Origin: Prionace glauca
Lineage: Eukaryota > Chordata > Chondrichthyes > Carcharhiniformes > Carcharhinidae
NCBI GenBank assembly: GCA_037974335.1
Contig: CM075760.1
Coordinates: 27,565,902-27,629,901, forward strand
Length of the DNA stretch: 64,000 nucleotides
Reading direction: 5' to 3'
The notes under the pieces are model-generated. The model searched no databases, had not been told where the DNA came from, and worked only from the letters and a program-made list of their open reading frames with translations. Within the stretch, counting starts at the first letter, position 1. Every line of letters starts with the position of its first letter. Position numbers and translations under genes: made by a program. Of the stretch, positions 1 to 11,754 are shown piece by piece.

Positions 1-462
1 CCATTACATTTTTAAAGCTAATTTCCATCTTTTCATCTCGTTCTGTTCTTTTTTTCCATCTGTCAAACGCATTTTATATAAAACCAGTTACTGAGACAGT
101 GTTGGCTTTATTATTAGTGTCCAATATAATACAAAGTAAGGCACGGATGTGTTCAGTAGTGCATGACACAGAGCCTAACACAATCATATCTGAGATGGAG
201 CCCAATGTAACAGAAATGGGCCTCTTGGCTGAACAAAAACTCAGAAATGATGATTTGTAGCAATTATCACGGCATGTCATCATACAATAATAAATGGAAT
301 GGTGTGTCATGTAATATAAACAAATATAAGGTCTATTGCAATGATGATTCAAATGAGTCGCATGCAGTAAATGAAGACACAAGGCCCAGTGTCTTGCTGT
401 ACATGTCTACAACAAATGTGTGTGCGAGAGAGAGAGAGAGAGAGAGAGGCAGGGGCAGAGGC

Positions 463-502
<40 letters not shown>

Positions 503-2300
503 GGAGGCAGGGGCAGAGGCGGGGGGAGAGAGAAAGACAGAGAGAGAGAGAGAGCCGTAAACCATTCCACTTATGATGAATGATCCACTGAGTGTTTCTA
601 GCATTTTCTGTTCGGATCTCAGGCACCCACAGCATCTTGCTTTAGACCAACGAGATATTTGAACAGGTGACTGAAAGGATGGCCAATACAGGGACAGTTT
701 TATGGATTGACTTAGACGAGGAATGTGAAATAAGGAGACTTAGGGAGGGAATTACAAAGCTTAGGCATAGGCAGATGAAGACATCCGAAAGTGAAAAATA
801 ATTTCGAAGGTAACAATACAAATTACAGAATATACATATATATATATTCAAACATAACCTAACTGTCAACACTCGGTCTGCGGCGATTTCGTTTTATTTA
901 TCTCTGAAACAGATGAGTAATTAATGAGTGGATAGATATTTAGCCTGTGGGAGGCCATCTGGCGATATTGCGAGTACAGAATTCTGTCTCACACTGTCAG
1001 TGAATCTGTTGAGCGCTATAAATAAGACTGGTCAATCATTATCTCTAAAGTCTGTGTCAAATTGACACAGTGCAGTGCAATATTCAACTAATAAAATGTA
1101 TCAAAACAGTGGTTGTTTGAAGATATTGTAATGAGCACTGTACGATTATTCAGATATTGACCTGTCCCCGAATACCAGTGAAACACTGAGAAATTGTTCA
1201 AACTGAATATTACTCACACAATAACAGAGCAATTAGGTATTTCTCGCAGCTACTTATCGAAATTAGTAAAAATTAAACTTACTGTTCCAATCAAGAATGA
1301 TTAGTGTCAGACAGGCACAGCCATATTATATCGGAATTGATAATATCTCGGCAGGCAACATATTCATGGTCGTATGTTAGATTAACAGAGACAGATATTG
1401 GTGTCATTCAAAGAGACAAATCCCGTGTAATATAAAAAAGAGATGAGATCTGATGAAATATGAACAGATCCGTGGTCTACTGTCGTATTATTTGAGAGGA
1501 TCTAATGCAGCACAAATAGAGAAATGGCCGAGGGTGGCATAACGAGAAAAATAACCGAATGTAGTGGAAAAAGAGACAAGAACTACTGTCATATAATTAA
1601 AGACTGGCTCTGGTACAACGCAAATAGAATAAATAAAGCGGCATTTTATGCAATGTAAACAAATATGAGATCTGTTGCAATAATCATTCAAGTGAGTCAA
1701 ACTCAGTACATAAAGAGACATATCCTAGTGCATTGTAATCAATCTTCTGTATACTGCCCTCTTGCCAGTGAGTAACAGTCTCTTTCTAATGAGTAAAACA
1801 TTCCTATTCATCACGTTGAGCGTCTGTACTAAATCTCCCATAAACTGCTCAGTTCTAAGGGAACCAAACCAAGTGTTCACCTGTTCTGATAGTGCAGCTT
1901 GTACACGATTAACGTCAAGCCCCATATGACCTTCTCTACCTCACCTGTTCCCCCTTGTCATTTCATGAATTGATGGAACTTTGACATGGATTCCCATGAA
2001 TCACTGTCATTCTGTCAGAATAAGACTCAAGGCCAGGAGAAGACTTGCTTCTGACAGTTAAATGCCAGACAACATATACATGGTCATGTGTTGAATTAGC
2101 AGAGATGTATGTAAATATACAAATCCTGTGTAACATAAACAGAGATGGGATCAGATGTAATAGGATCAGATCGATGATCTACTCTCATACTAATTGAGAG
2201 GAACTAATGTCTCATAAATAGAGAGATGGCTCAGTGTACATAACCGGAGAAATAACCTAATGTAGCATAAATTAATTTGTAATGTATTCGTGCTATAAAT
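1..2300. repeat. Field of strongly diverged short repeat units
   Basis: No gene is seen here. The stretch is AT-rich and built from related units: 311-395 resembles 1645-1735 (both contain 'aatataaacaaatat' and 'attcaa(a/g)tgagtc'), and about 1345-1585 resembles 2060-2285 (shared 'atcatggt..', 'gagatg(a/g)gatc', 'gagagga(t/a)ctaatg'). The same vocabulary reappears around 19.6-20.6 kb on the opposite strand. I read it as an old tandem or dispersed satellite-like field. The exact unit boundaries are uncertain. Confidence 0.5.
424..556. repeat. (GA)n simple repeat with G-rich spacers
   Basis: This is a purine tract of GA dinucleotides. It holds two copies of a 'ggcaggggcagaggcgggg' spacer, which makes a tandem arrangement with a unit of roughly 80 bp. 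Open frames across it on both strands are low-complexity artefacts. Confidence 0.9.
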
Positions 2301-2514
2301 GTATAGTGTAATATTGGACATAGATCTCAGACTTTAGGCACACTGAGGTAAATGTCATCATGCCAAAACACATCTGTGATCAGTTAAGAAAGGAAACAAC
2401 ATAATTTCTGAGTCAAATGGTAATGTATTAAATTCCCACAAGATACCTCGCGATCCAACCTGTGACCCAGTACTGAATGTTCAATTATTCCATTAATAAA
2501 TGTGATGATATTTC

Positions 2515-2720
2515 AGTCTCGGGGGTAGTATAGTAATATCATTATTAAGCTAGTATTCCAGAAGCTTGGGACAGGAGTTCCAGTTCCACCCTGGTAGCTG
2601 GGGAATTTCAGCTCAGTTTATTGATAAAGACATCGTGTGTATTTAAAGGTTTGAAGTTTATTTCTTCGTCACATATAGGTTTACATTCACACTGTAATGA
2701 AGTTACTGTGAAAATCATAT
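2515..2720. repeat. Two SINE fragments
   Basis: The first part (about 2515-2640, + strand) looks like the tRNA-derived head of a SINE: 'gtagtatagtaatatcatt..' followed by a B-box-like 'ggagttccagttccacc'. The second part (about 2650-2720) matches, in antisense, the end of SINE family 1 ('ttacattcacactgtaatga'), which is also seen at 3745-3775. Both are old. Confidence 0.5.
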
Positions 2721-2814
2721 ATGGTCAAAGCTCATCTTTTTCTCGGATGTTTTTAACTTCTTAGTTAAAAGATAAATAAAGTTACCAGAAGAAGAAACAA
2801 GCTTGAGGTTTCAG

Positions 2815-3712
2815 AGATTTTTAAAATTCAACAAAAAAAAGTCCAAATAATCGAGGGGGAAATAGAGAATGGGAGTAAAATTGCAGGGAACATAAAAATT
2901 AATTATAACCGTTTATATCAATATCTGAAGAGAGAAGGATTGATTAAGTTAAATGTAAATTCCTTAGAGCCCGAATCCAGGGAATGTATATTGGGGAATA
3001 AAGAAATATTAAATGAATAGAACACTAAGTTTGACACTACCTTCACACAAGTATCATCCCAGAAATGTTCGGGAACCAAGGGGATAGTTGTAAGACGGTA
3101 TTGAGGGAAACCAGTATTAGTAAAATCATTCTGGGGAAAATAATAGGGTGAAATTCTGGTTGGTCACTCGGGCCTGGTAATCCCAGAATATGGAAGGAAA
3201 TGGGCCAGGAAATGTTGGATATTGCTGCCCATCTACTAAAATTCTATACAGGCCGAAACAGTTCCTACAGGTAATGTAACCCCGATATATACAGAGAAAG
3301 AGATAATAAAACTGATAAATTACAGACTGATTTCAGCATCAGTGAGAGATTGTTATCAAATCCATGATAGGAAAATATTTGGAAAGCATGGACGGAGTTT
3401 GATGAAACCAGTATGGGCTTAAGAAAGACATGTTTATCTTAACAAAACTACTTGTAAATAGTAGGTGGGGGAGGGAGGGGGGGGGTTCTTTCGGGGAGGG
3501 AGGGGGAGGGGTGCAACCAGTTTACGTGGTGTATTTGCACTTTCAGAAGGCTCTTCATAAAATATTGGTAGGCCCAATGAAAGCACGTGAGATGGGGAGT
3601 GATATGTTGGCCTCGGTATAGAATTCATTGACAGATAAGAAACAGAGAGTGGAAATAAATGGGTCTTCTTCCGAGTGACGGTCAGCTAACAGTGGGGTAC
3701 CGCAGGGCCCCA
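2815..3712 (+). mobile_element. Decayed CR1-type LINE, reverse transcriptase part
   Basis: Short stretches in several frames give reverse-transcriptase phrases, for example NYRLISAS at about 3318-3341. A 'PQG'-type start of the catalytic region ('gtaccgcagggcccc') sits near 3697-3711. No frame stays open. A G-rich insertion at about 3466-3512 interrupts the element. It is a 5'- and 3'-truncated, old copy in sense orientation. Confidence 0.6.
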
Positions 3713-3727
3713 AATGTTAAATGTGTT

Positions 3728-3968
3728 CATTCGTCACAAATAAATTTATGTTAACACTGCAATGAAGTTACTGTGAAAATTCCCGAGTCGCCACATTCCA
3801 GCATCTGTTCGGGTTACACTGAGGGAGAATTTAGCACGGCCCAATGCACCCTAACCAGGGCGTCATTTGGACTATGGGAGGAAAGCGGAGCACCCGGAAG
3901 AAACCCATTTAGACACGGGGAGAACGTGCAGACTCCGTACAGACAGTGACCCAAGCCAGGAATCTCTC
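3728..3968 (-). mobile_element. tRNA-derived SINE, family 1, antisense
   Basis: The order is the reverse of the family: the tail 'aacactgcaatgaagttactg' comes first, then 'gagtcgccacattcc', then the body 'gacacggggagaacgtgcag' and 'actccgtacagacagtgacc'. The tRNA-like head with A and B boxes is lost where the next LINE begins. Copies of the same family lie at 31968, 50270, 54038 and 55315. Confidence 0.7.
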
Positions 3969-4478
3969 TTCCTTGAAGAAGGTCATTGTCTGACACTGTG
4001 TGGCGTGAATGTTACTCTCCACTCCTCAACCAAAGCCTGAATGTGTTCGAAGTCTTGCTGCATATGGACACGGACTGCTCCAGTATCTGAGGAGTTGCTA
4101 ATGTGCTGAACAGTGTGCAATCATTAGTGAACATCCCACTTCTGACCTTCTAATGAAGGGTGAAGATTAGGCCACACTATCCTGAGGAGTTCCTGCAGCA
4201 ATACCCTGGGACTGAGCTGATTGGCTTTCAACAACCCCAACCACCTTACTCTGTACTCGGTGTGACTGAAGTCAGTGGAATGTTTACCCCCGGATCCCCA
4301 TTGACTGCAGATTGGCTCAGGGTTCTTGATGCCATCATCGGTCAAGTGTTGTGTTGATGTGGAGGGTGGGCACTCTCACCTCATTAAAACAGCTATTTCC
4401 GCTATATTTGGACTAAGTTTAAATGATTTCTGGAACCGAATGCTCCTAATGGAACCCAGACTGAGCTTCATTGAGTAG

Positions 4479-4520
4479 ATTATTATTATTATTATTATTA
4501 TTGTTATTATTATTATTATT
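4479..4520. repeat. (ATT)n microsatellite
   Basis: About 14 ATT units with one interruption. The array lies inside the antisense LINE relic. Confidence 0.95.
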
Positions 4521-4796
4521 ACTGATCGGTTGATCCTCGATACTTTCTATTATTTTGATCGAGTGAGATCGCATTGGGCGATAATTGGCCGGGATGTATT
4601 TGCCCTTCCTTTTGCGATAGAGCATGCCTGCTAATTTTCCACACTGTTGGGTATGTGATAGTCATGTAGCTATACTTTAATAGATTGGCCGGGGCGCAGC
4701 TCACTCCAGAGCACAAATCATCATTATTACTGCTGAAATATTGTCAGGACCAATAATCCTTGCAGTGTCCAACCTCTTCAGCACAGGGTTAGGCCA

Positions 4797-4868
4797 CAGA
4801 TCAATCATGATCATATTGCATGGTGGAGTGGGCTCCCGGGCTCGAATGGCCTACTCCTGTTCCAATCT
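4797..4868 (+). mobile_element. CR1 3'-end fragment nested in another LINE
   Basis: The stretch contains 'gatcatattgcatggtggag' and 'cgaatggcctactcctgttc'. This is the CR1 3' untranslated tail seen at 6262-6330 and 7815-7895. It interrupts the antisense LINE relic and is therefore the younger insertion. Confidence 0.6.
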
Positions 4869-5128
4869 TATCCTGTGAAAGGCATTGAGCTGCTTGGAAA
4901 CTGGCATCTGTGATGCTGGGGACCTCAGGAGGAGGCCGAGATGGAAAATCCTCTCGGCACTTCTGGCGGAAGATTGTAGCAATTGTTTCAGTTTTGATCT
5001 TCTCCATTTGCTGAGCTCTCACATCGCTAAGAATTGAGGTTTTATTTGAGGCTCCTGCTGCGGTTAATTTCTTTAATGTCCACCACCATTCAGAACTGTA
5101 CGTGGCAGAAGTGCAAAGTTAGATCCTA

Positions 5129-5514
5129 CCTGGAAAAATTCGGATCAAGGTGATTGTGTGATGTATACATTGACATGTACTGGTGCAATACCAGTTTAAA
5201 CAGCGTGCTATATGTTATAATATATTATAATCATGGACGGGGTCCATTCTAACATATATACATATGGAGGCCAATTCAAAATGAACAGATGCAGGGTCCA
5301 GTGTATTGCGGCAGTCCATGATTCATGTAATGTAACCCATCAAGATCTATTTCCATCTGCTGGCAATACGTTGTAATTACAGTTAGTGTGAAAATATCAT
5401 TGTCAGGTATGATCTATGGTATCAATGTAACAAGAATTCACATCCATTAATGTAATATTACTTCCTCTTCTGCAAGGTGCCAAAATTTATGGTGCAATGA
5501 ATTGTACCTGTCCG
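5129..5514. other. Unassigned AT-rich sequence
   Basis: No ORF, RNA gene or recognisable repeat was found here beyond short AT-rich motifs. Confidence 0.4.
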
Positions 5515-6335
5515 TTGCTGAATTATGCAGATGAAGTGGTGTACGGCAGGAATCTGTCTGGGGCCTCAATTATTTACAATATTCATTAAGGGCTTAGATA
5601 ATGGGACAAAGAGTCAAATATCCAAATGATCGATCAAGATATAATTTGTAGAAGGGACAACGCTAAATTTAATGGATGCCAAATAGGATTTGGGGTTCGG
5701 CACATAGTTTCTTAAAATGTCACGATCTGCTGCAGAAAATAATCATTAAGACCAATGGAATGCCTCCCTCCATATCCAAAGGACTGGGGAATACGGAGGC
5801 AGATGTTGTGTCCAATTGTGCACAATCCTTGTTCCACCCCAATTAGAGCACTGTGAGCAAGTATGGGCAACATATCTTTGAAAAAATGTTGACTCTGGAC
5901 GGAGTTCAACGCAAGTTGCACGGAGAGATCAGACGAATTTAGACATTTTTCTCTGGAATTCAGAAGGTTGAGGGCTGTTCTGATAGAAACCTATGAATTA
6001 TCTACAGGGAAGGATTGTTTCCATTAGTTGAAGGTTCGAGGTTAAAAGGCCATAGTTGAAAAAAATAGGGAAAGGCCTTTCAGGAGAGTTGATAGAAAAC
6101 ATTAGTACATGTCGAGAGAGGTGAATGATTGGAACTCTCTTCGGCAATTGCCGGTGGGAGCTGGTACAATTGTTCGATATAAGTCTGAGGTCTTCTTTAA
6201 TTGAACAGGTGTATCAAGAGATATGGACTTAGCGAAGCCAAAATGGATTCAGCCACAGATCAGCCATGATCTTATTAAATGGTGGGGCCAGTTCGAGGAG
6301 CTGAGTGGCCTACTCCTGTAGCTATGTTTCGATGT
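5515..6335 (+). mobile_element. Decayed CR1 LINE, C-terminal half and 3' tail
   Basis: It begins in the region upstream of the catalytic motif ('gggcctcaattatttacaatat'). It continues through the thumb-like region ('cagaaggttgagggctg') and ends in the CR1 tail 'gatcttattaaatggtgggg' to 'gcctactcctgtagctatg'. Frames are heavily broken, so this copy is older than those at 6795 and 7896. Confidence 0.65.
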
Positions 6336-6794
6336 TGCCAGGGCAACATCAGATGAAAATGGCTCAATCCATGGGAATGTATTTTTGTTGATTTTGGTTA
6401 AAAGGAGGGATGTTGTCCAGGGAGCTGTTGGAGACCACGGGACCTTTAATGTCCACCTCAGCAAACATGGCGCTGGGGAAAATGTTCGTCATTTCATTTG
6501 AAATTTAGTTGGGTCTCTGAAGACTCCCAGGAAGCCAAGATGTAGTTTTAAGTTGAAAGAAAATGTGTGTGTGTGTGATAAAGGGAAACAAGTTGTGGGA
6601 AAGAATGGGAACGACAGAATATATGTGTGTGCGTCTTTGTGTGTTGTCTGATCAATGTCATCTCGTTTACAAATCAACAACACAATTAAAACCGGCATCC
6701 TTCCATTTCCAATAGAAAAGTTAGAATCTCAGTAAACACATGTCCACGGTCGGCAAGTGGGGGGCTTTCAAGGGAAAACTGAAAAGGATGCAGG
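6336..6794. other. Unassigned sequence with a short TG run
   Basis: Nothing recognisable as a gene. A short (TG)n stretch lies near 6567-6580 and another TG-rich patch near 6620-6645. Confidence 0.4.
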
Positions 6795-7895
6795 AAAGTT
6801 GGTTGGTTGTCAAATAGGAGGCAGAGGGTGGGAGTCAATGGATGCTACTCGGATTGGCGGATGGTGACTAGTGGAGTGCCTCAGGGGTCGGTGCTGGGGC
6901 CTCAGCTATTTACCATTTATATACATAATCTGGAGGAGGGAACTGAGTGTATGGTGTCGAAATTTGCTGATGACACCAAGATTGGAGGAAAGGCAAATTG
7001 CGCGGAGGGTGTGGAGAGTCTGCAGAAGGATCCAGATAGGCTGGGCGAATGGGCCAGGAAATGGCAAATGGAATTTAATGTTGGCAATTGCGAGGTGGTC
7101 CACTTTGGTCGGAATAATGGTAGGAAGGATTATCACTTACGTGGCGAAAAACTGCAGCAGGCGACGGTGCAGAGGGCCCTTGGGGTCCTTGTGCATGAGT
7201 CGCAAAAACCCAGCTTACAGGTGTAGCAGGTGGTCAGGAAGGCGAATGGGATGCTGGCCTTCATAGCGAGGGGGATTGAATATAAAAGAAGGGAGGTCTT
7301 GCTGCGGCTGTTTAGAGCATTGGTGAGGCTGGAGTACTGTGCAGTTTTGGGCGCCGTACTTACAAAAGGATATTTTGGCCTTTGAGGGAGTGCAGAGGAG
7401 GTTTACTAGGCTGATGCTGGAGTTGAGGGAATTGAGCTATGAGGAGAGGCTGAATAAACTAGGCTTGTACTCGTTAGAGTTTAGAAGAATGAGGGGAGAT
7501 CTCATTGAGACTTATAAGATGATGAATGGGATGGATAGGATAGAGGTGGAGAGACTCTTCCTGCTCAGAAAGGATAATAGGACTAGGGGGCACAGCCTCA
7601 AGATAAAGGCGGGGGGGGGGGGCGGGGGGTTAGAACGGAGTTGAGGAGGAACTTCTTCACTCAGACGGTGGTGAATCTCTGGCATTCTCTGCCTGTTGAA
7701 GTGGTGGAGGCTACCTCGCTAAATATTTTTAAGACGCGGGTTGATGGGTTTTTGATAAGAGAGGGGATTAAGGGTTATGGGGAGAGGGCGGGAATGTGGA
7801 ACTGAGCCAAGACAGATCAGCCATGATCTTATTGAATGGCGGGGCAGGCTCGAAGGGCTAGATGGCCTAGTCCTGCTCCTATTTTTTATGTTCTT
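6795..7895 (+). mobile_element. CR1 LINE, 5'-truncated, with 3' tail
   Basis: The copy starts inside the reverse transcriptase. The 6807-7226 frame encodes NRRQRVGVNG, GVPQGSVLGPQLF and the catalytic FADDTK, then HFGRNN. A stop (7224-7226), a small deletion near 7330 and a G homopolymer at 7610-7626 break it. A second open piece, 7339-7644, covers the C-terminal 'RRFTRLM..EERLNKLGLYSLE' part. The end is the standard CR1 tail 'gaagggctagatggcctagt' closing at 'tttatgttctta'. It is a moderately young insertion, directly followed by a second LINE. Confidence 0.85.
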
Positions 7896-9890
7896 AAAGA
7901 CATGTGCCGGTAAAGAGGAAGGATGGAAAAGGTAGGATTGGAGAGCTGTGGATTAAAGGGGATATTGAGGACTTGGTCAGGAAGCAGAGAGAGGCGTATG
8001 TTAGGTCTAAGCAACTGGGAACGGAGAGAGCACTGGAGGAATACAGAGAGAGTATGAGGGAGCTCGAATGGGGAGTTAGAAGGGCGAAAGGGGGGCATGA
8101 AATGACTTTGGCGGATAGGATTAAGGAAAATCCAAAGGCATTTTACTCTTACATGAGGAACAAAAGGGTGGTTAGAGGGAAAATCGGTCCTCTTCGGGAC
8201 AGAGGAGGGGAACTGTGCATAGAGTCTGAGGGAATGGGGGAGATCCTAAATGAATACTTTGCGTCGGTATTCACGAAGGAGAGGGGCTTGGTGTCTTGTA
8301 CTGTCTTGGAGGGAGCTGTAGACCAGTTGAAAGAAATATCCATTACAAGGGAGGAAGTGCTCTGGTTTTTAGGCAGCATAAGAACTGATAAAGCTCCGAG
8401 GCCTGATGGCATTTATCCCAGGCTGCTTAGGGAGGTGAGAGATGAAATTGTTGGGCCGCTGACGCAAATCTTTGTCTCTTCTTTGGACGCAGGTGAGGTC
8501 CCAGAGGGCTGGATGGTAGATAATGTGGTACCGCTGTTTAAAAAGGGCAGTAGGGATAACCCTGGTAATTATAGGCCAGTGAGTTTGACGTCAGTGGTAG
8601 GAAAGTTGTTGGAAAAAATTCTAAGGGGTAGGATGTATAAGCATTTGGAGCATTGCGATGTGATGAGGGATACGCAGCATGGCTTTGTTAAGGGGAGGTC
8701 TTGCCTTACGAATCTCGTGGAATTTTTAGAGGAGGTGACAAAAACCGTTGATGAAGGACGAACCGTTGATGTCGTCTATATGGATTTCAGTAAGGCGTTT
8801 GACAAAGTCGCTCATGGTGGGTTGGTTGAAAACGTTGAGGCTCATGGGATACAGGCACAAGTATCTAGATGGATTGAAAACTGGATAGTTAACAGGAGAC
8901 AGAGAGTAGCAGTGGAAGGGTCCTTTTCTAGCTGGAGGTCTGTCACTAGTGGTGTGCTGCAGGGCTCAGTACCTCTTCTATTCGTAATATATATAAAAAA
9001 TTTGGAAGAGGGCATACGTGGTGTGATCAGCAAGTTTGCAGATGACACAAAGATGGCAGGATTGGCGGTCAGTGAGGAGCAGTGTCTGGCAATACAGCAG
9101 GATATAGATAGGCTGGTATATTGGGCAGATAAATGGCAGGTGGAATTTAATCCTGATAAATGCGAGGTGATGCATTTTGGAAGGAATAATGTAGAGGGGA
9201 GTTATATGATAAAGGGTAGACCTATTAAGAGTATAGAAATGCAGAGGAACCTGGGAGTGCAAGTTCACAAGTCTTTGAAGGTGGTAACACAGGTGGAGAA
9301 GATTGCGAAGAAAGTTTATGATATGCTAGCCTTTATAGGAAGGGGAATAGAGTACAAGAGCTGGCGTCTAATGCTACTGTTATACAGAACATTGGTCGGA
9401 CCGCATTTGGAGTACTGCGTTCAGTTCTGGTCACATTACTACCGGAAGGACATGGAGACCCTGGAGAGAGTGCAGGTTTACCTGGTAAACCCCCAGACCC
9501 TGGAGGTTTACCAGGATGCTGCCTGGTATGGAAGGATTGGATTATGAGGAAAGATTGAGTAAACTGGTGCTGTTTTCCTTAGAAAGACAGAGATTGAGCG
9601 TGGATTTAATAGAGGTGCATAAAATAATGAAGGGTATAGATAGAGAAAACAGTGGCAGGCTTTTTCCTTGATTGGAGACAAATATCACGAGGGGCCACAG
9701 GCTTAAGGTGAGGGGGGAGAAGTATAATTTGGATGCTAGAGGGAGGTTTTTCACACAGTGGGTCGTGGGAGTATGGAATGCACTGCCAAGTAAGGTGGTG
9801 GAGGCAGGCACGCTGGACTTGTTTAAGGTTGACTTCGATAGACACATGAGCAAAATAAGGATGGAGGGTTATAGGAGACTGTTTTAAATA
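7896..9890 (+). mobile_element. CR1-type LINE with long reverse transcriptase ORF
   Basis: An open frame at 7904-9547 (547 codons) spans most of the reverse transcriptase. It includes DKAPRPDGI, NPGNYRPVSLTS, QHGFVKGRSCLTNL, YMDFSKAFDKV, the catalytic FADDTK and HFGRNN. The endonuclease domain is missing, so the element is 5'-truncated. The motif normally read PQGSVLGPLLF is shortened to LQGSVPLLF by a two-codon loss. A short insertion at 9474-9515, containing the palindrome 'ggtttacctggtaaacc', shifts the frame. The C-terminal part continues at about 9520-9887 in another frame with an internal stop near 9670, ending GRFFTQWVVGVWNALPSKVV. No canonical CR1 tail follows. This is the least decayed LINE in the window but not a complete one. 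Confidence 0.85.
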
Positions 9891-10084
9891 AGGATCAGAG
9901 CCTCAGGAAGTTCCTGGAAATCTAATGCTACATGTGTTGATATTTTTCTCTTTTACTCTGCATGTGCGTCGGTCCACCTTGTTGTCTAACGAGGGGCATG
10001 CACACTGTGGGTCATGCGTGGGCTGCTCTTGGATGTTTCGAGAGTGGCCTAGTACTTTGCGTCGTTTGTGTCTGCTTCAAAATG
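9891..10084. other. Unassigned spacer
   Basis: Short stretch between the LINE end and the next SINE. No feature seen. Confidence 0.4.
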
Positions 10085-10440
10085 GACCAGCAGATGGGCA
10101 CCACAACAGCTCAGTGACTATCACCGTTCGTTGTCCAGATACATGGATTTGGGCCAGTGTCTGTGGGAAACTGCACATTCTCCCTGTGGTTGCGTGAGTT
10201 TTCTCCGGCTGTCCCGGTTTCCTCCCACACCCCAAAGAAGTGTTATTAGGCTGACTGGTGTAACAAATTGTCCCTAAATTATTCTCCCCTTAATCTGGTT
10301 TCCAATGGGGGTACCATAAGCATAGACACGGGTCAAGGGTGGAGGAGGAAAAACACATTGTTAAGATGGCGGTGTGGGCTCGTTGGGCCGAGGGGCCTGT
10401 TTCCTGTGCTGTGTTGTTCTTTGTTCTTTGTTCTTTGCTC
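10085..10440 (+). mobile_element. SINE family 1 with CR1-like octamer tail
   Basis: The body reads 'gtgtctgtgggaaactgcac', 'tttcctcccacaccccaaag' and then 'gcctgtttcctgtgctg'. It ends in repeated 'ttgttctt' units (about 10416-10438). A CR1-like end on a tRNA-type SINE suggests that it was mobilised by CR1 machinery. Confidence 0.65.
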
Positions 10441-10804
10441 TATTCATTTTAGCTTGGTGTCTTTTCTTCACATTTCACATTTGTTGATGACTGAGGAGGA
10501 CAATTTTTGAGAGGTTGATTCAACCCTAAGTGTTGTCCGTGAAGCTATCAGTTGTGTTGTAATTGTCCTTTTCTGTGTCATAAATGAGACTGAGAATTTT
10601 CTGATGGAGAGCTTAGTACCCCCAAATGTTGTCGTCTCTGACCTGATGTTAGTATCGAATGTCTTACTGAGATTCATCCATGTATGGCTATAATATGTAT
10701 ATCTCCCAACATAAACAAAACACTGCGCTTCAGGTTAATTCCGGTCTTCAAGCAGATGAGTAACACAATTGTCATCCTATCAAAGGCCTGTCCCGTAATG
10801 AGAT
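10441..10804. other. Unassigned sequence
   Basis: No gene or recognisable repeat was found between the SINE and the next CR1 copy. Confidence 0.4.
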
Positions 10805-11530
10805 TGAGATACACCTACAGATGGAGCAGAGGGATCTAGGTGTATGTGTACATAGATCCCTGAAAGTTGGGAATCAAGTGGATAAGGTTGTTAAGAAGGC
10901 ATACGGAGTTTTGGCGTTTATTGGTAGGGGGATTGAATTTAGGAGTCGCAGCGTCATGATGCAACTGTGCACATCTCTGGTGCGGCCGCACTTGGAGTTT
11001 TGTGTGCAGTTCTGGTCCCCACATTACAGGAAGGATGTGGAGGCTTTGGAGAGGGTGCAGAGGAGGTTTACCAGGATGTTGCCTGGTATGGAGGGGAGAT
11101 CCTATGAGGAGAGACTGAGAGATTTGGGGTTGTTTTCGCTGGAAAGAAGGCGGCTAAGAGGGGATCTCATTGAAACATATAAGATGATTAGAGGTTTAGA
11201 CAGGGTAGATAGTGATAGCCTTTTTCCTAGGATGGAGAAAGCTAGCACGAGGGGGCACGATTTTAAATTAAGGGGGGGTAGTTATAGGACAGATGTCAGG
11301 GGTAGGTTCTTTACCCAGAGGGTGGTGAGGGACTGGAATGCCCTGCCAGCTGCAGTTGTAAATGCACCTAGTTTGGGGGCGTTTAAAAGATCTGTGGATA
11401 GGTTTATGGATGAAAAGGGATTGGTTTAGGCTAGTGGGTCATTGTTTTGTAACTGGTCGGCGCAACATCGTGGGCCGAAGGGCCTGTTCTGCACTGTAAT
11501 GTTCTATGTTCTATGTTCTATGTTCTATGT
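10805..11530 (+). mobile_element. CR1 LINE, 5'-truncated, open C-terminal ORF and intact tail
   Basis: A single open frame, 10821-11429 (202 codons), covers the region from EQRDLGVCVHRSLKV through LEFCVQFWSPHYRKD and RRFTRMLPGMEGRSYEERL to GRFFTQRVVRDWNALPAAVV, and ends in a stop. The 3' UTR 'ggccgaagggcctgttctgc' runs into four copies of 'ttctatg'. The open frame and clean tail make this one of the youngest insertions here. Confidence 0.88.
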
Positions 11531-11754
11531 TGCCGTCTCTTCTTCCTTGTCTTCGGATAGTGTGATGTTTCTGAATCATGAATCTCCTGTGGAACGGAAC
11601 CTATCTTCTCGCAGAGAAAGCGGTGGTAAATGTTGAGAAAGTTGATATTTATTTTCACCAATTGCCATCCATTTACAAAGATACCCAATTGCGTTCATTA
11701 GTTATCATCCATTCACAAATATCGATATGTTGATGTTTTAATTTAAGGGATATG

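Larger units (their letters stand above)
3985..5128 (-). mobile_element. LINE reverse transcriptase relic, antisense
   Basis: Read on the minus strand, the region carries the reverse-transcriptase phrase ANYRP (complement of 4573-4590). The sequence 'acttctgaccttctaatgaag' and its surroundings belong to a LINE family that is also present antisense at 11755, 20720 and 30878 and in sense at 32400. Frames are broken throughout. A short CR1 tail is nested at 4797-4868 and an ATT microsatellite at 4479-4520. Confidence 0.65.
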
